Origin: Pisaster brevispinus
Lineage: Eukaryota > Echinodermata > Asteroidea > Forcipulatida > Asteriidae
DNA length: 64,000 nucleotides
Direction of reading: 5' to 3'
Assembly (NCBI GenBank): GCA_023634235.1
Contig: JAMKCF010000028.1
Location: 2,784,001 to 2,848,000, forward strand
Positions 52,275 through 62,660 of the stretch are shown here, piece by piece. Each line of letters opens with the position of its first letter. The stretch's first letter is position 1. Below the pieces are notes generated by a model. That model worked only from the letters and a program-made list of their open reading frames with translations, ran no database searches and had not been told where the DNA came from. Position numbers and translations under genes: made by a program.

Positions 52275-53520
52275 GTGAACCAATTTGACTGGGTGCCTAC
52301 GGATGATGGTTTGGGATATAAGGAAGACAGTAATGAAAAGATTAAGGAATTGCGAATTCCGTTCTGTCTGTCAAAGCCGGTCGTTGACAAGGTTTTAAAA
52401 AATTTGGTGCTAGCACCAAATTTGTGCCAGCACCATTTGGTGCCGGCACTAAAGTTAGTGCCGACTTGAGTCTGGTCTTCTTCATCACAAACAAGGAATC
52501 CGCACAAAAAGCAAGTTTGTAAACTAAAGGTAGTAAGTTCTCATTCTAAATTTCGATATTATTGTAACTTATAAGCAATCGTTTTAAAGAATGCGATGAG
52601 ATATATATTGAAATGTTAAACACTATTTTGCTGGCGGTTTCTCTGACCATAGGAACTAGGAACTCATCGCTCTGAAGTATGACTCTGATGTCTTTTTGAT
52701 GATGTCTCGGCTCTTTCGCTGGCTGGCTCTGCCCCATTGTTGTTGGCTCATTTAAATTCTATCTCTTCAAGGTTCTTGTTTTCCAAACAGCACACACAGT
52801 ACACAGTACAGAGTACAGGTTCCCCCCCCCCCTAGAAAAAGCCTGCATTTTGAAAAAATCCTTAACTTTGTATTTTTAAAACGGCGGACTGGAATAAACA
52901 AGTTAAATTTGTTTTTCTATGCCTAAACAAGGAAAGCCTGCGTTTCGAAAATACCCTACAGTGGGTATTTTCGAAACGGCGGACGAATTACCAGGTTTTT
53001 AGGTCTTTCAAAGCCTGAAGAGGAAAAGCTTGCGTTTCGAAAATGCCCGATTTGGGTATTTTCGAAACGGCGGATCAGAATAACCAGGCTCTGAGGTTTT
53101 TCACAAAGCCTGAAGAAGGAAAGCCTGCGTTTCGAAAATACCCATCAGGGTTATTTCGAAACGGTGGACTGTAATTGCCAGGCTTTTAGGTTTTTCAAAG
53201 CCTGAAAAGGGTAAGCCTGCGTTTCGAACATACTCTTAAGTGGGTATTTTCGAAACGGTGTAATCGAATTTCCAGGCTTTAACAAAAAATTCAAATCCCA
53301 AACAACTACATGTATTTTGTGAAACAATTATTTAATCGGGACCCATTTGGATTATGATTTGGGATGTACGAAAGACATGCAAATGCGAGTAGAAACAATT
53401 TAAGATTTGACGATTTTACAGGTTCAGGGTTACCTTCGCACTGTCAATGACGGTCGTTAACAAGGTTATTGAAATTTTTCTGCTGGCACTAAATGTAGTG
53501 CCGACTTCAGTCTGGTCTGT
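52275..53520. repeat. Hairpin array flanked by direct repeats
   Basis: A ~200-bp block at 52275-52475 (GATGATGGTTTGGGATATA, CGGTCGTTGACAAGGTT, GTGCCGACTTGAGTCTGGTC) recurs at 53330-53520. Between them lie five 92-95-bp units starting at 52846, 52941, 53033, 53128 and 53220. Each has CGTTTCGAAAATACCC, a 5-8 base loop, GGGTATTTTCGAAACG, and a spacer CAGGCTTTTAGGTTTTTCAAAGCCTG-like that can itself fold. The first and last units are more degenerate. Confidence 0.9.
52408..52452. repeat. GGTGCTAGCACC-type palindromes
   Basis: TTGGTGCTAGCACCAA is a perfect 16-bp palindrome, followed by GTGCCAGCAC, TGGTGCCGGCAC and a further GTGCCGAC: four related half-site pairs in 45 bp. Confidence 0.85.
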
Positions 53521-53669
53521 GTGGGCCTTTGTAGACACAATCACAGACCGCAGATCGACTGAAAACCTGCCGTAGATTTTCAACTTTCAAAATTTATAAT
53601 GATCCGTCTGGAATCCTTTATTGACATTAAATACACGTTAAGCATAAAGTATTGCTGTAAGTGTAAGTC

Positions 53670-53837
53670 ATGGGCAAACAGAATAAAGGCAGGCCTGCCA
53701 GGCGCTATGAAACCAATGGAAAGAAAGACGCCGACGTTAAACCAAAACAAATTGATGACAGTGGAATGGAATCAGGAATGGAGTCGGATATGGAGACGGA
53801 CATGGAGACGGACACGGTTGCTCCCACAGAGAGACAG
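53670..53837 (+). CDS. Possible N-terminal exon with Met-Glu repeats
   Basis: ATG to CAG-GTAAAA, 56 codons: MGKQNKGRPARRYETNGKKD, then GMESGMESDMETDMETDT. A basic start followed by an acidic ME(S/T)D repeat fits a nuclear protein. It precedes the DDX54-like exons on the same strand, but this part of DDX54 is poorly conserved so the link is by position. Confidence 0.4.
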
Positions 53838-54327
53838 GTAAAATTATATCACCAGCACTTGGTACTATTTATTACTTATTCCTACAATGACCAGTGGGCT
53901 TATACATAACTAGTATTTAGGCAGTGTACATATGTGAAAGATTAAGAACAATCGTATTCAGCTAACCCGTTTTTAACCAGCTTTCACTTTTATTATAATT
54001 ATATAAAAATTCTAAAATAGTAATTAGTATTTTAAAAAAGACCCCAGGCATACCGGGCCGGCTAACTGGGGCGCTGTACTCCTTTAAAAATGTTTTTAAC
54101 AACTTCGGTAGTTCGATGGAAGATGTCAAAAATTTGTTGAAGAGATATACTTGCAATTAATGACTGAACAGTGGATGTCAAATGTTCATGACATTAGGTA
54201 GCTATGGCCTAAGTTGCCCCTAGCAAAGCCACCCCCTGACGACAGAGTCGCCCCCGACAAAGCTGCCCCGTGTTAAAGTTTGAGTAATAAAGTCATTTTA
54301 GAAAGTGACTATGCAATTTTTTTTTTT

Positions 54328-54520
54328 AGGCCTGACGTTTCAACTTTTGTTTCGAGTCTTTCATGAAGGCTTTTGCTTTAGCTTCCAAGAGAGGCTCCAA
54401 GTTTAATCTGCTAGAGTTGTTAACAAGTTGGTAAAAAACAATGGGGTGCCTACCCTTAATTAAAAGTAAATAAACAAGTTTAAAAAAAGGTACAAAATTT
54501 AATGAAAATTTAAACACAAA
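54328..54520 (-). mobile_element. Penelope-like 3' fragment with hammerhead-like motif
   Basis: On the minus strand GCCTTCATGAAAGACTCG ... GTTGAAACGTCAGGCC is the same terminal arrangement as 3110-3150 and 16795-16835. Just upstream an open frame ends NLEPLLEAKAKAFMKDSKQK, unrecognised. Confidence 0.4.
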
Positions 54521-54944
54521 CTATGTTCCATGAACGTACACCAAAACCAAGTAATACATTTTATTGCAACCTAAATTTGTGGGAGGGGGTCTACCAGCGT
54601 TGGATGGTAAAATTTTAATGTTTCTTGTTTTTTATCACTTTAACAGCCCCGAAGGACTTCATCATCCAGGAGATCCTAAACAGGTCCATTCCACATATCT
54701 TAGATGGGGGGGGGGGTTAGTTCCCAGAGTTGTGTAAAAAAAAATTATGGGCTGTGAAATGTTTTCCTTGCATACAAATGTACACAAAATCTGGTATACC
54801 AGTGCACATAAGCACAGAGCTACACAGATCTAACCCTCTGATAAGTGAAACAATCTGTTCAGCTGTCTGTTCTCTGTATGCTTGGCTTGTCAAGTCTTGT
54901 CAACTGGTTGTTGAAGGCCACCACTCAATCAGTGCAATGAATTG

Positions 54945-55095
54945 AGCAATTTTTAGCCAATAGGGCGAGGCGTTTCTTTCTGCCAATCACACAAAATTTG
55001 GGGATGCAAAAGCAAAGGCCCTTAGTTCTGGCAACAAGTACTTTCAGGACTCCTTGGAAAGATGACTGAAAACAACAAAAGAAGTAAATAAAGTA
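54945..55095 (-). repeat. Repeat shared with 41085-41190
   Basis: GGGGATGCAAAAGCAAAGGC, CCTTAGTTCTGGCAACAAG, TACTTTCAGGACTCCTTGG occur here and in reverse at 41090-41160. Confidence 0.8.
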
Positions 55096-55161
55096 AATAC
55101 ACATTTCCTATCACCCCAAAACATTGTGGCTTATTACTTGATATTTATTATTAAAAAGTCG

Positions 55162-55415
55162 CATCCCCTTAAGGTGATCCCATCATGGGTGCCGCTTCCC
55201 AGGTTGTATCGTAAACTTGAGTGTGATCCCTGGCTGCACGGCAGCTAACAGTTGAATGGCTTCTGACTGGCACCCCCGAACAAAGATATTGACTTATAGG
55301 GAGACCGCCAACATATGACTGGATAGCTCAGTTAGTAGAGTGCCGGTAGTTAATCCGGAGGTCGTTGGTTCAAGTCCCGCTCCAGTCAATTTTTCTTTGT
55401 TCAAACCCAAATTAC
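55162..55415 (+). mobile_element. Composite SINE, full copy
   Basis: About 250 bp. The 5' half (CCCCTTAAGGTGATCCC, GGTTGTATCG, GTGTGATCCCTGGCT, GAATGGCTTCTGACTGGCAC) is unrelated to tRNA. The 3' half is a tRNA-like module (GATAGCTCAGTTAGTAG, GGTTCAAGTCCC). Tail TTTTTCTTTGTTCAAACCC. Same layout as 56367-56628. Confidence 0.85.
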
Positions 55416-55859
55416 CCCAATAAAGTAGGGGGCGACTTTTTCGGTGGGCGACTCTATCATTTTACGACTTTGCTAGGGGGCGACTTTCTAGTGGCCGACT
55501 TTTCTGGGGGGCGAGATGACTGGTTTCCAAGAGTGTTATGGCTCTTTTTAACATAGGTCTAGTCATACTCATAGTCGTAATGGTGACTATGATAATACCA
55601 AAGTTAAAAGAGAGCCACAACAACAATCCAACAAGTTTGGCTACAGTACATGTACATCATACATGTTCATGTCATACAAGTTGCTGCTGATACATACACA
55701 GTTCACCGAAGTTACAATAATTGAAAAACTGCCAATGGACAGCATGTTCTATGTACAAACTATTTAGTTTTTCAGTGAAACTCAAAATATCATAATTGTG
55801 TACAACACTAGTCAACAGTAAAGAATTCAAATTCTTGTTCTTACCCCCCCCCCCCCCAG

Positions 55860-55986
55860 CCTGGAAGAGTGTCCATTGGTTTTCCCAAGCTAGACGGTTA
55901 CACTTCAGATGCAGAGCCCGATACAAGAGAACTTGTTACACAGATGAACAGGAAGAAGAAGAAGTCTGGAGGTTTCCAGTCGATGG
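55860..55986 (+). pseudogene. DDX54: DDX54 exon before the Q motif, intact
   Basis: After a C-rich tract ending CAG and before [26 protein letters not shown] then [20 protein letters not shown]. The Ser-Asp-x-Glu-Pro-Asp-Thr-Arg-Glu and Lys-Lys-Ser-Gly-Gly-Phe-Gln-Ser-Met blocks are characteristic of DDX54. Ends in phase with 56292. Confidence 0.8.
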
Positions 55987-56291
55987 GTGAGACATTTCTT
56001 TCTTTAAATGTAGGGTCGCTGATTGGTTTTTGTCATCGAATGCTAATTTACAGGCAACATTTTAACAAAAGATACAATAAAAGTTACATGTGAAATTTTC
56101 AGCTGAACACAGTGTCTATTTGCTTAGAAATTTACAAAAAAAACCTGTCACTGTATTTGTACTGTGATGATGTTGAATCCTTAGCAACAGTCGCAGCCGT
56201 AGCTGTAGCAACCTATTCAGTTAGGGTCTTATCCACATTTTGTGATAAGAGGTCAAATATTAATTGTTTGAGCTGATCTGTGTCTTTGTAG

Positions 56292-56362
56292 GTTTAAGTA
56301 ATCCAGTGTCTAACGGAATTATGAAGAAAGGTTACAAGATTCCAACACCAATCCAGAGAAAG
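56292..56362 (+). pseudogene. DDX54: DDX54 exon: Q motif
   Basis: [20 protein letters not shown] then QRK, the Q motif (Gly-x-x-x-Pro-Thr-Pro-Ile-Gln) that recognises adenine. The donor GTTAGT is followed within five bases by a composite SINE. Confidence 0.8.
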
Positions 56363-56366
56363 GTTA

Positions 56367-56628
56367 GTCATCCCCTTAAGGTGATCCCTCTCCTGCAGCT
56401 TCCAAGGTTGTATTGAAATCTGGGTGTGATCCCTGGCTTTACGGCAGTTACAGGTTGAATGGCCTCTGACTGGCACCCCTGAACAAAGATATTGTCAAAA
56501 TAGGGAGACCACCAATATCAGGGCTACGTAGCTCAGTTGGTCGAGCGCCGACACATTAATTCAGAGGTCACAGGTTCAAGGCCTGAGCCCCTAGTCAATT
56601 TGTCTTTGTTCAGCCCCAAATTATTGTA
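56367..56628 (+). mobile_element. Composite SINE in the DDX54 relic
   Basis: Second full copy of the 55162-55415 family: CCCCTTAAGGTGATCCC ... GTAGCTCAGTTGGTCGAGCG ... GGTCACAGGTTCAAGG ... TTTGTCTTTGTTCAGCCCC. It lies exactly where the ATP-binding exons should begin. Confidence 0.85.
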
Positions 56629-56629
56629 A

Positions 56630-57500
56630 ATGAGTTCATCACATGATATCATGCTGGAGGCTGGCATACATGTAGTGCATCTATCTCTCCAAACCGCAGT
56701 GGATGGTATCAAAATGGTCAGACAGTAGGAGGGTTGACTGTGTACTGTGTACAACCATTCATTGCATGATATCATAATTCAGGCTGGTGTAGTTTATTTA
56801 TCATTCCAAACCACAATGGATGAAATTTTACCTTCAGTGTGTAGTAGGTTTTCATTATAAAGAAAATCAGCAAAAGTTTTGTTGAGTTTGCCAAGACTGG
56901 ACTGAACGACCCAACCCTCATACGGCTTGACATGGAGACGAAGATGTCAGATCAACTCAAGGTATGAAAATCATTTGTGTCTTGGGGCAAAAGTGCTCAG
57001 TGCAAAAATCGTTATATCTTAGTGTGTACTTGTATTGTGTGTACATTTGGGTTACTTTAAGCAAGGTACAACGTTTTGACAATTCAAACTCACGTATAAC
57101 GTAAATGCTCTTTTAGTTTTTGCACTAACACGACTGTTTGTTCTTCCTCTGTTGGTATCATTTTTAGCAAGCTTACTGACCATTTTACAACCATTCAACT
57201 GCTTGGGTTATGTAGTGTACGGTGGCACACCTCTGCACTGAACCAACTGTGTACATTTGTGTACCACATGATTTCATATTGCAGGCTGACATATCTATCA
57301 GTCAAAACTACAGCGGATGGTATTAAATGGTCCAAGAGTAGAAGGGTTGACTGTGTTCTGTGTTCTGTGTTCTGTGTTTGCTTTCATCACATGATATCAG
57401 ACATATTACAGGCAGGCTTGCTGCATCTATCATTCCAAACTATAGTGGATAATGATGATAAATGGTCAAGCAGTAAGAGGGTTGAACGGTACTGAGTAGA
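56630..57500 (+). repeat. ~130-bp repeat units on both sides of a DDX54 exon
   Basis: CATGATATCA, CATCTATC(T/A)(C/T)TCCAAAC and GTGGATGGTATCAAAATGG-like blocks followed by GAGGGTTGACTGTG occur at about 56640, 56760, 57265 and 57395. The exon 56871-56961 sits between the second and third copies. Confidence 0.65.
56871..56961 (+). pseudogene. DDX54: DDX54 exon: start of helicase C side
   Basis: KSFVEFAKTGLNDPTLIRLD then METKMSDQLK before GTATGA, aligning with the LVEFARAGL...LIRLD block that follows the SAT motif in DDX54. Confidence 0.8.
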
Positions 57501-57629
57501 TGCATTCAACACAGGATGTCACATTGAAAAACCCAGTTGCAGTATTTTTAAAAGGTGTAGTCGTCGTTGTTTCTGGCATGGTTTCAAATAAATGAACCTC
57601 GAATCTTGAACTTCTTCTTTAAAGACCTT

Positions 57630-57794
57630 GGCCCAATTTCATATAGCAACTTTCTATGCTTAGCAAAAAATGAGTGGGGCACCAGTCAAAACAATATAAA
57701 CTTTATGGAATTTTTGCTTGTAACCAGTTTTTGCTAAGCATTATTTTTTTGTGCTTGGGAAGTTTTTACATTACAAGTTTTATGAAATTGGGCT
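57630..57794. mobile_element. GGCCCAATTTCAT-family MITE
   Basis: GGCCCAATTTCATATAGCAA and TTTTATGAAATTGGGCTC ends. Interior CTTAGCAAAAAATGAGTGGGG. Confidence 0.8.
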
Positions 57795-57799
57795 CTTAT

Positions 57800-57972
57800 G
57801 AATTGACGTCATCCAGCCGCCTTCTTAGCGGTAAGCCGATGATGAAACAATGGAAAATGTACAGATTTGTACGTGCGGCACACATGACTGGCCAATGAGC
57901 AACTTGCTTTTGACCTCTACATGTAGGTGAGGGGCCCCACTCAAATAACGTCATATGTATAAGGTCTATTAC
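57800..57972 (+). repeat. Repeat shared with 51860-52022
   Basis: GACGTCATCCAGCCGCC, CCGATGATGAAACAATGGAAA, TTTTGACCTCTACATGTAGG, AACGTCATATGTATAAGG, TCTATTAC. Flanking GACGTCAT and its reverse ATGACGT form inverted ends. Confidence 0.65.
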
Positions 57973-58094
57973 AACATGTTATACTAATTTGGGGGGCTAA
58001 TCATCTTCACTCGCAGCTCCTAAGCTGATTTGCGAAAGACGCATCTACAACGTGTTCGAGCCCCAGGTACGCATATGCACCCTTTGGCAGCCTG

Positions 58095-58312
58095 CTACAT
58101 GGACCTATAAAATGACCAGGAAGCACAGCCAGAGATTTTAAGTGTTAGAATTTTCTGGAAGGAAGAAAACTGGGCCCAGAGAAAAACCCTTGGTGTCATA
58201 GGAGAGAACCATCGCACAACTCCAGTCATATATGGCCTTAGCCTGTAATCAAACCAGGGCCACACTGGTGAGAGGCGAGCGCTCTCCGCACTAGCCACCC
58301 ATGCCGCTCATT
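58095..58312 (-). mobile_element. tRNA-Glu-like SINE
   Basis: On the minus strand GGGTGGCTAGTGCGGAGAGC, then CTCGCCTCTCACCAGTGTGG and CCCTGGTTTGATTAC resemble tRNA-Glu(CTC) (A box, CTC in the loop, B box). Body ends GTTTTTCTCTGGGCCCAG. Confidence 0.65.
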
Positions 58313-58338
58313 AACATGACCTCATTTGATCCTTTCAG

Positions 58339-58469
58339 AGCTCCTTCTTCTTCTGAGACAGTCTGATAAGATAGCCACCCTGCTGTACCTTCTACGGGAG
58401 GTGGTCAAACCAGACGATCTGACCGTCGTCTTCATGGCAACCAAACACCATGTGGAATATGTGAAAGAG
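58339..58469 (+). pseudogene. DDX54: DDX54 exon with one-base loss
   Basis: Phase 0 entry gives SSFFF then TGA. The next frame gives LRQSDKIATLLYLLREVVKP and DDLTVVFMATKHHVEYVKE. This covers helicase motif IV (VVFMATKHH). The donor GTGAGG follows. Confidence 0.8.
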
Positions 58470-58794
58470 GTGAGGAATCACTGTACACCGCAAACACTGA
58501 ATGAAATATGAGCACTGCGAGGTCAAACTAGCCCTCCCTCTATCGGTAGTGGCTTGTCTTGACCGAGGGCTCTAGAGCAGTTCTGGGGTTGTCAGAGTGT
58601 GGGTTTGATTCCCAGTCATGGCACTTGTGTCCTTAAGCAAGGTACTTAACCATAGTTGCTTCTCTTAGCCCAGGTGTGTAAATGGGAACCTGAATAAAAA
58701 TGGTGCAAAAAAGTTGGAAAACCACAGTGTGTAGAGACAGTTGTTTGCCGTTTTTGTTTTTTAGAGAACTTCTAGAAAATTAGGCATATTTATT

Positions 58795-59190
58795 AATAAT
58801 AGTAGTGGCTTCTTACATCAGTCACTCAGTGACGCTTAAGGCACTTCAACATTCCGTATTTTCCTGCAAGGTACGTGTAGCTACGTTTCTGAAGTATGAG
58901 ACCTACTCTTTTACATAGCACCGTGTAATGGTATACAAGGTGCTGTGGCGCAATATGTAGCCAATCAAACCAGGAACACCGGGGCGAACCCCTTCTCTTT
59001 TCGAGAAGTGCACTGTGTTCTTTTACTTGCATTACACAACACACGGGACCAACGGCTTTACGTCCCATCCTAAAGGACGCCGCAACAGTGGTCAAGTGTC
59101 TTGTTTCAGAACACAAGTGTCAGGACCAGGACTCGAACCCATCCACACTCTGCTGATCAGAAACACCACGGTTAGCGCCTCCTTCTCCTG
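58795..59190 (-). mobile_element. tRNA-Leu-derived SINE, second copy
   Basis: Matches 17937-18346 over the body; the head (59110-59190) is degenerate. Confidence 0.8.
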
Positions 59191-59520
59191 TCCCCCTTCC
59201 TCCTCTTAAACAATCGGCCACTGATTATGTTCCTGAAGGTCTGAGCACAGGTGGGAAGCAGCATCCTGAAAAGTTTGTCCCCCACTATTTTTGTGTCATC
59301 CAACTGGTCTTAAACATTTCCTACTACAAATTCAATGGTGATTTAAGAGCGGTGAAACTAGCACGTGATCACATCTTGACCAATCGGAATGAATAAACTC
59401 TCCAAGGTATTTATGAATACTGATTCGCGCTGGTCGCTTTTTGGTCCAGTTCCAAAGAAATTTTGCAGTTTTGCAAGTTTTTCATTAAAAAAAATAAATT
59501 CCTGTCATTTTTCCCCTCAG

Positions 59521-59726
59521 ATCCTTACAATGGCTGGTATTAACTGCACATACACCTACAGTGACCTAGATCATGCGGCAAGAACAATCAACGTGGCTTA
59601 CTCGCAAGAAGACCAAAGTCATGCTGGTGACAGACGTGGCTGCCCGTGGTATAGACATTCCAATGCTGGACAATGTCATCAACTTCAATATCCCTGGCAA
59701 GCCCAAGCTTTATGTTCAACTAGTTG
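59521..59726 (+). pseudogene. DDX54: DDX54 exon: motif V, motif VI lost
   Basis: After [27 protein letters not shown] then RTINVA, a loss of about five bases, then [20 protein letters not shown] and [20 protein letters not shown] before GTAAGT. Motif V (ARGIDIP) is intact, but the histidine and arginine that begin motif VI are replaced by Gln-Leu. Confidence 0.8.
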
Positions 59727-59874
59727 GTAAGTCAGGGTTTTGTTTTTTTGGGGGGGGTGTACATCTTTGAAGGCCACTGTTTTCAGCGGGGGCAAAGTCA
59801 TTGTATCACAGCCTTGTAGAAAAAAATAATTTAATCAATTTGTGGCCCACCGCACTCATACCCATCTTCCAGCA

Positions 59875-60030
59875 TGTCCAGTGTGTTGTGTAATGCGTGT
59901 AAAAGAACCCAGTACACTTATCATTAAGAGAAAAGGTTTACCCTGGTGTTTTCGGGGGTATGTTTGGCTGCAGGTTGCGCACCTTTTAAACCGTTACATG
60001 GTGCTATGTAAATAAGTGGGTTTTATGTTT
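59875..60030 (+). mobile_element. tRNA-Leu SINE body, plus strand
   Basis: GTGTAAAAGAACCCAGTAC, AAGAGAAAAGGTTTACCC and TACATGGTGCTATGTAAA are the reverse of the minus-strand body at 18060-18170. No head. Confidence 0.7.
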
Positions 60031-60108
60031 GGAATATAGCTCCGCAAACCTTGTAGCAAAAAAACAGGACAAGCTTTGAAACACCCTCAGGTGTGGTAAA
60101 GCTTTATA

Positions 60109-60475
60109 TAAGACCCGCATACAACCTCCTGACATTCAAAGCACTTCATGGTTCAGCCCCCTCCCTACCTTCAGAGCATGCTTCAGCACCAGCATGTCAG
60201 TGCCAGGTCTGAGGTCATCGGGCAGCATGCTGTTTGTTCCCCGGACTCCCCTTGCCACTTATGGTGAGAGGGTCTTTTCTAACATTGCCCCCCGCCCCCC
60301 AACTCTGGAACTCTCTGCCTAAATATCTAAGAGACATACATGACATTTCCAACTTCCAACAGTCTCTTAAAACACATCTTTTCAGATTGGCCTATGAGCA
60401 CATCTGAGAATTCTTTGAATGTTTCACAGAGAAAGTGTGCCATACAAATGCTGTGTTATTATTATGACTAGTATT
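60109..60475 (+). pseudogene. LINE (CR1/L2-like) 3' end
   Basis: LLTFKALHGSAPSYLQSML, then in shifted frames a stretch ending LWNSLPKYLRDIHDISNFQQ and SLKTHLFRLAYEHI with a stop. Phe-Lys-Ala-Leu-His-Gly-x-Ala-Pro and Trp-Asn-Ser-Leu-Pro are hallmark C-terminal motifs of CR1/L2-type LINE ORF2 proteins. Ends in a TTATTATTATGA-type tail. Confidence 0.7.
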
Positions 60476-60560
60476 ATTTCATTCTATTACAGCATGCAAA
60501 AGAAAGATCACATTTTCCTTTGTGCCAGTAACTCCTCGAGTCAGGCTACGTCCCGTAGCC

Positions 60561-62660
60561 TTAGATCTCAAGGGTCTTTCTGAGAATCCTCGCTGTTCCC
60601 AAAAGTGTCGCCTTCTGTAATAGATCTACCCTCACACTTGTCCCTATTTCCTCTAGATGTTTCCCAAGTGCTTTCGGAATGGTACCAAGTGCTCCAACCA
60701 CCACAGGGACTACTTTCACCTTCACCTGCCAAATCTTACGAAATTCCCTGGCCAGGTCTTTGTACTTTTGGATCTTTTGTGTCTCCTTCTTAGCGACCCC
60801 TATATCACCCGGCACAGCTATGTCAATAAGATGACACATCTTCTTCGTCTTATCTAAGACTTCAACATCCGGACGCCTATGTTCTATAACATGATCAGTC
60901 TGAATGTTAAAGTCCCAGAGGATCTTGACCTGGTCGGTCTCTACAACTTTATCCGGAACATGCTCGTGCCATTTTGCAGTCACTTGGACACCATTCTTTT
61001 TACACAGATCCCAGTGAATCAATTTGGCCAAATTGCCGTGTCTTCCTTTGTACTCCGTCTTGGCCATCATACTACATTCACTGACAATATGAAATACAGT
61101 CTCCTCTGCCTTATTACACATTCTGCACATAGGAGAGACGTTTGCTTTCTCTATCCTTGCCTTCATTACATTTGTCCTTAGAGACTGGTCTTGTGCCGCA
61201 GTAATCAAGCCCTCTGTTTCCTTCTTAAGTTCTACGCTCTTTAACCAATTCCAGGACTTGTTGCTGGCAACGCCTTCAGTGCATCTCAAGAACCGGCCAT
61301 GAAGTGGTTTGTTCCGCCAATCTTGATGTCTTTCCTCTTTCCTTTGCCTCTTGTACTCCTTCGGCCCAACTTCGCCTGCCTTCGTGTACTTCTGCGCAAC
61401 TTTCAACAAGTTCTCCTCAGTCCTCCTAATATGACAATGTAAGCTCCTGCGCTCGATGCTGACACTGTCTGCCACACTTAGCAACCCCCTATCGCCCTCT
61501 GACCTCGGAAGATAAAGTCTGCTCACATTCGCCCGCGGATGAAGCATACCATTCATGGTCATCAGTTTTCTCATTCTCCTGTCCATGACATCTAGATCTT
61601 CCTTAGTCCACTCGACAATACCCGCACTATACCTCATCAAAGGCCCATGTGTTATTTGCCTTAACCATGTTCCCCCTGTTCAGTTTTGACTTCAAACATT
61701 TCTTTACCTGTCTGATGTACTCTGTCCTCAACCTCACCTTTGATTCCTCGTGAAGGACATGGTTCGATTCAAGTACACCAAGATACCGATAACTCTCTTC
61801 CTCACCCAAAGCCCTCATCTGTGCACCATCTGGCAGAACAATACCGTCGGAATGTACCCTCTTTCCCCTCTTCATGGTCATTGAAGCACATTTCTCCGGG
61901 CCAAACTGCATCCCGATGTCATCGCTGAAAATCCTGACAGTCTGTACCAAAGAATCGATCTCCACTTATTCTTTGCAAATCGTCCATAAAAAGCAGATGG
62001 TTGATCTTACATCCGTCCTTCTTCATTTCATAACCTGCACTCACCTTCCTCAGAATCATCGACAGGGGCATCAATGCCAGAACAAACAGGAGCGGAGACA
62101 GAGAGTCACCTTGGAAAATCCCTCTTCTTATGCATACCTTGCCCAGACTAGCAATTTTTGGCCAACAGATTAGTTCGCCATGTCTTCATGCTCTCACTTA
62201 GAAGACGCTTTACTGCATCAGCCAGTCCAACCATATCCAGGCATTCCATTATCCACGTGTGCGATACCATGTCATACGCCTTCTTGTAATCGATCCACGC
62301 CATTGCCAAGTTCGTCTTTCTGCTCCTGCAGTCCTTCAGTACAGCCTTATCGTTGATAAGTTGATCCTTCGTATCTCTGGACCGCTTCTTTCAGCCTTTC
62401 TGCTTCTCTGGAAACAACTGCTGGTCATCCATATGACGATAGAGGTCTTCTGCAATCATACTGGTCAAGAGTTTATACATCACAGGTAAGCACGTGATTG
62501 GTCTATAGTTACGAGCAATGTTAATGCACCTTTCTTGATGTCCTTCATGATCAGAACCGTTCTTGCCTCAGTCATCCAACATGGGACCTTACCATGTCCT
62601 AGACAGTCTTGCAATTGTAGGGCCATTCGCTCATGCAAACTGCGAATGAACTATTCTGTT
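60561..62660 (-). pseudogene. R2-like non-LTR retrotransposon, 5'-truncated and frameshifted
   Basis: Minus strand, in order: reverse transcriptase motifs [34 protein letters not shown] (motif A), RGIFQGDSLSPLLFVLALMP (motif B), INHLLFMDDL (catalytic motif C, Met-Asp-Asp), then SDDIGMQFGPEKCASM and the thumb. Next is a CCHC finger CRMCNKAEETVFHIVSEC, then RRPDVEVLDKTKKMCHLIDI AVPGD, a PD...(D) restriction-like endonuclease core, ending LLGTARILRKTLEI at 60561. RT followed by CCHC and a restriction-like endonuclease is the R2/R4/NeSL-group layout. Frames break near 61635, 61967, 62140 and 62390, so it is inactive. The N-terminal part is missing. Confidence 0.85.

Larger units (their letters stand above)
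53670..59726 (+). pseudogene. DDX54: DDX54-like helicase gene, decayed
   Basis: DDX54 is a nuclear/nucleolar DEAD-box RNA helicase. Exon-like blocks in order: 55860-55986 ([28 protein letters not shown]), 56292-56362 ([16 protein letters not shown], the Q motif), 56871-56961 (FVEFAKTGLNDPTLIRLDME), 58339-58469 (KIATLLYLLREVVKPDDLTV, VFMATKHH) and 59521-59726 ([20 protein letters not shown]). The exons for motif I (GSGKT), DEAD and SAT should lie between 56362 and 56871 but only 508 bp is present and none is found. Frameshifts occur at 58355 and about 59595. Motif VI, normally HRxGRxxR, reads QLVG. No function as a helicase is expected. The exon at 53670-53837 may be its N-terminus. Confidence 0.7.

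Noticed and set aside
60561..61640. A 359-codon host gene on the minus strand
   Set aside because: RT thumb, CCHC finger and restriction-like endonuclease motifs show it is a retrotransposon C-terminus.
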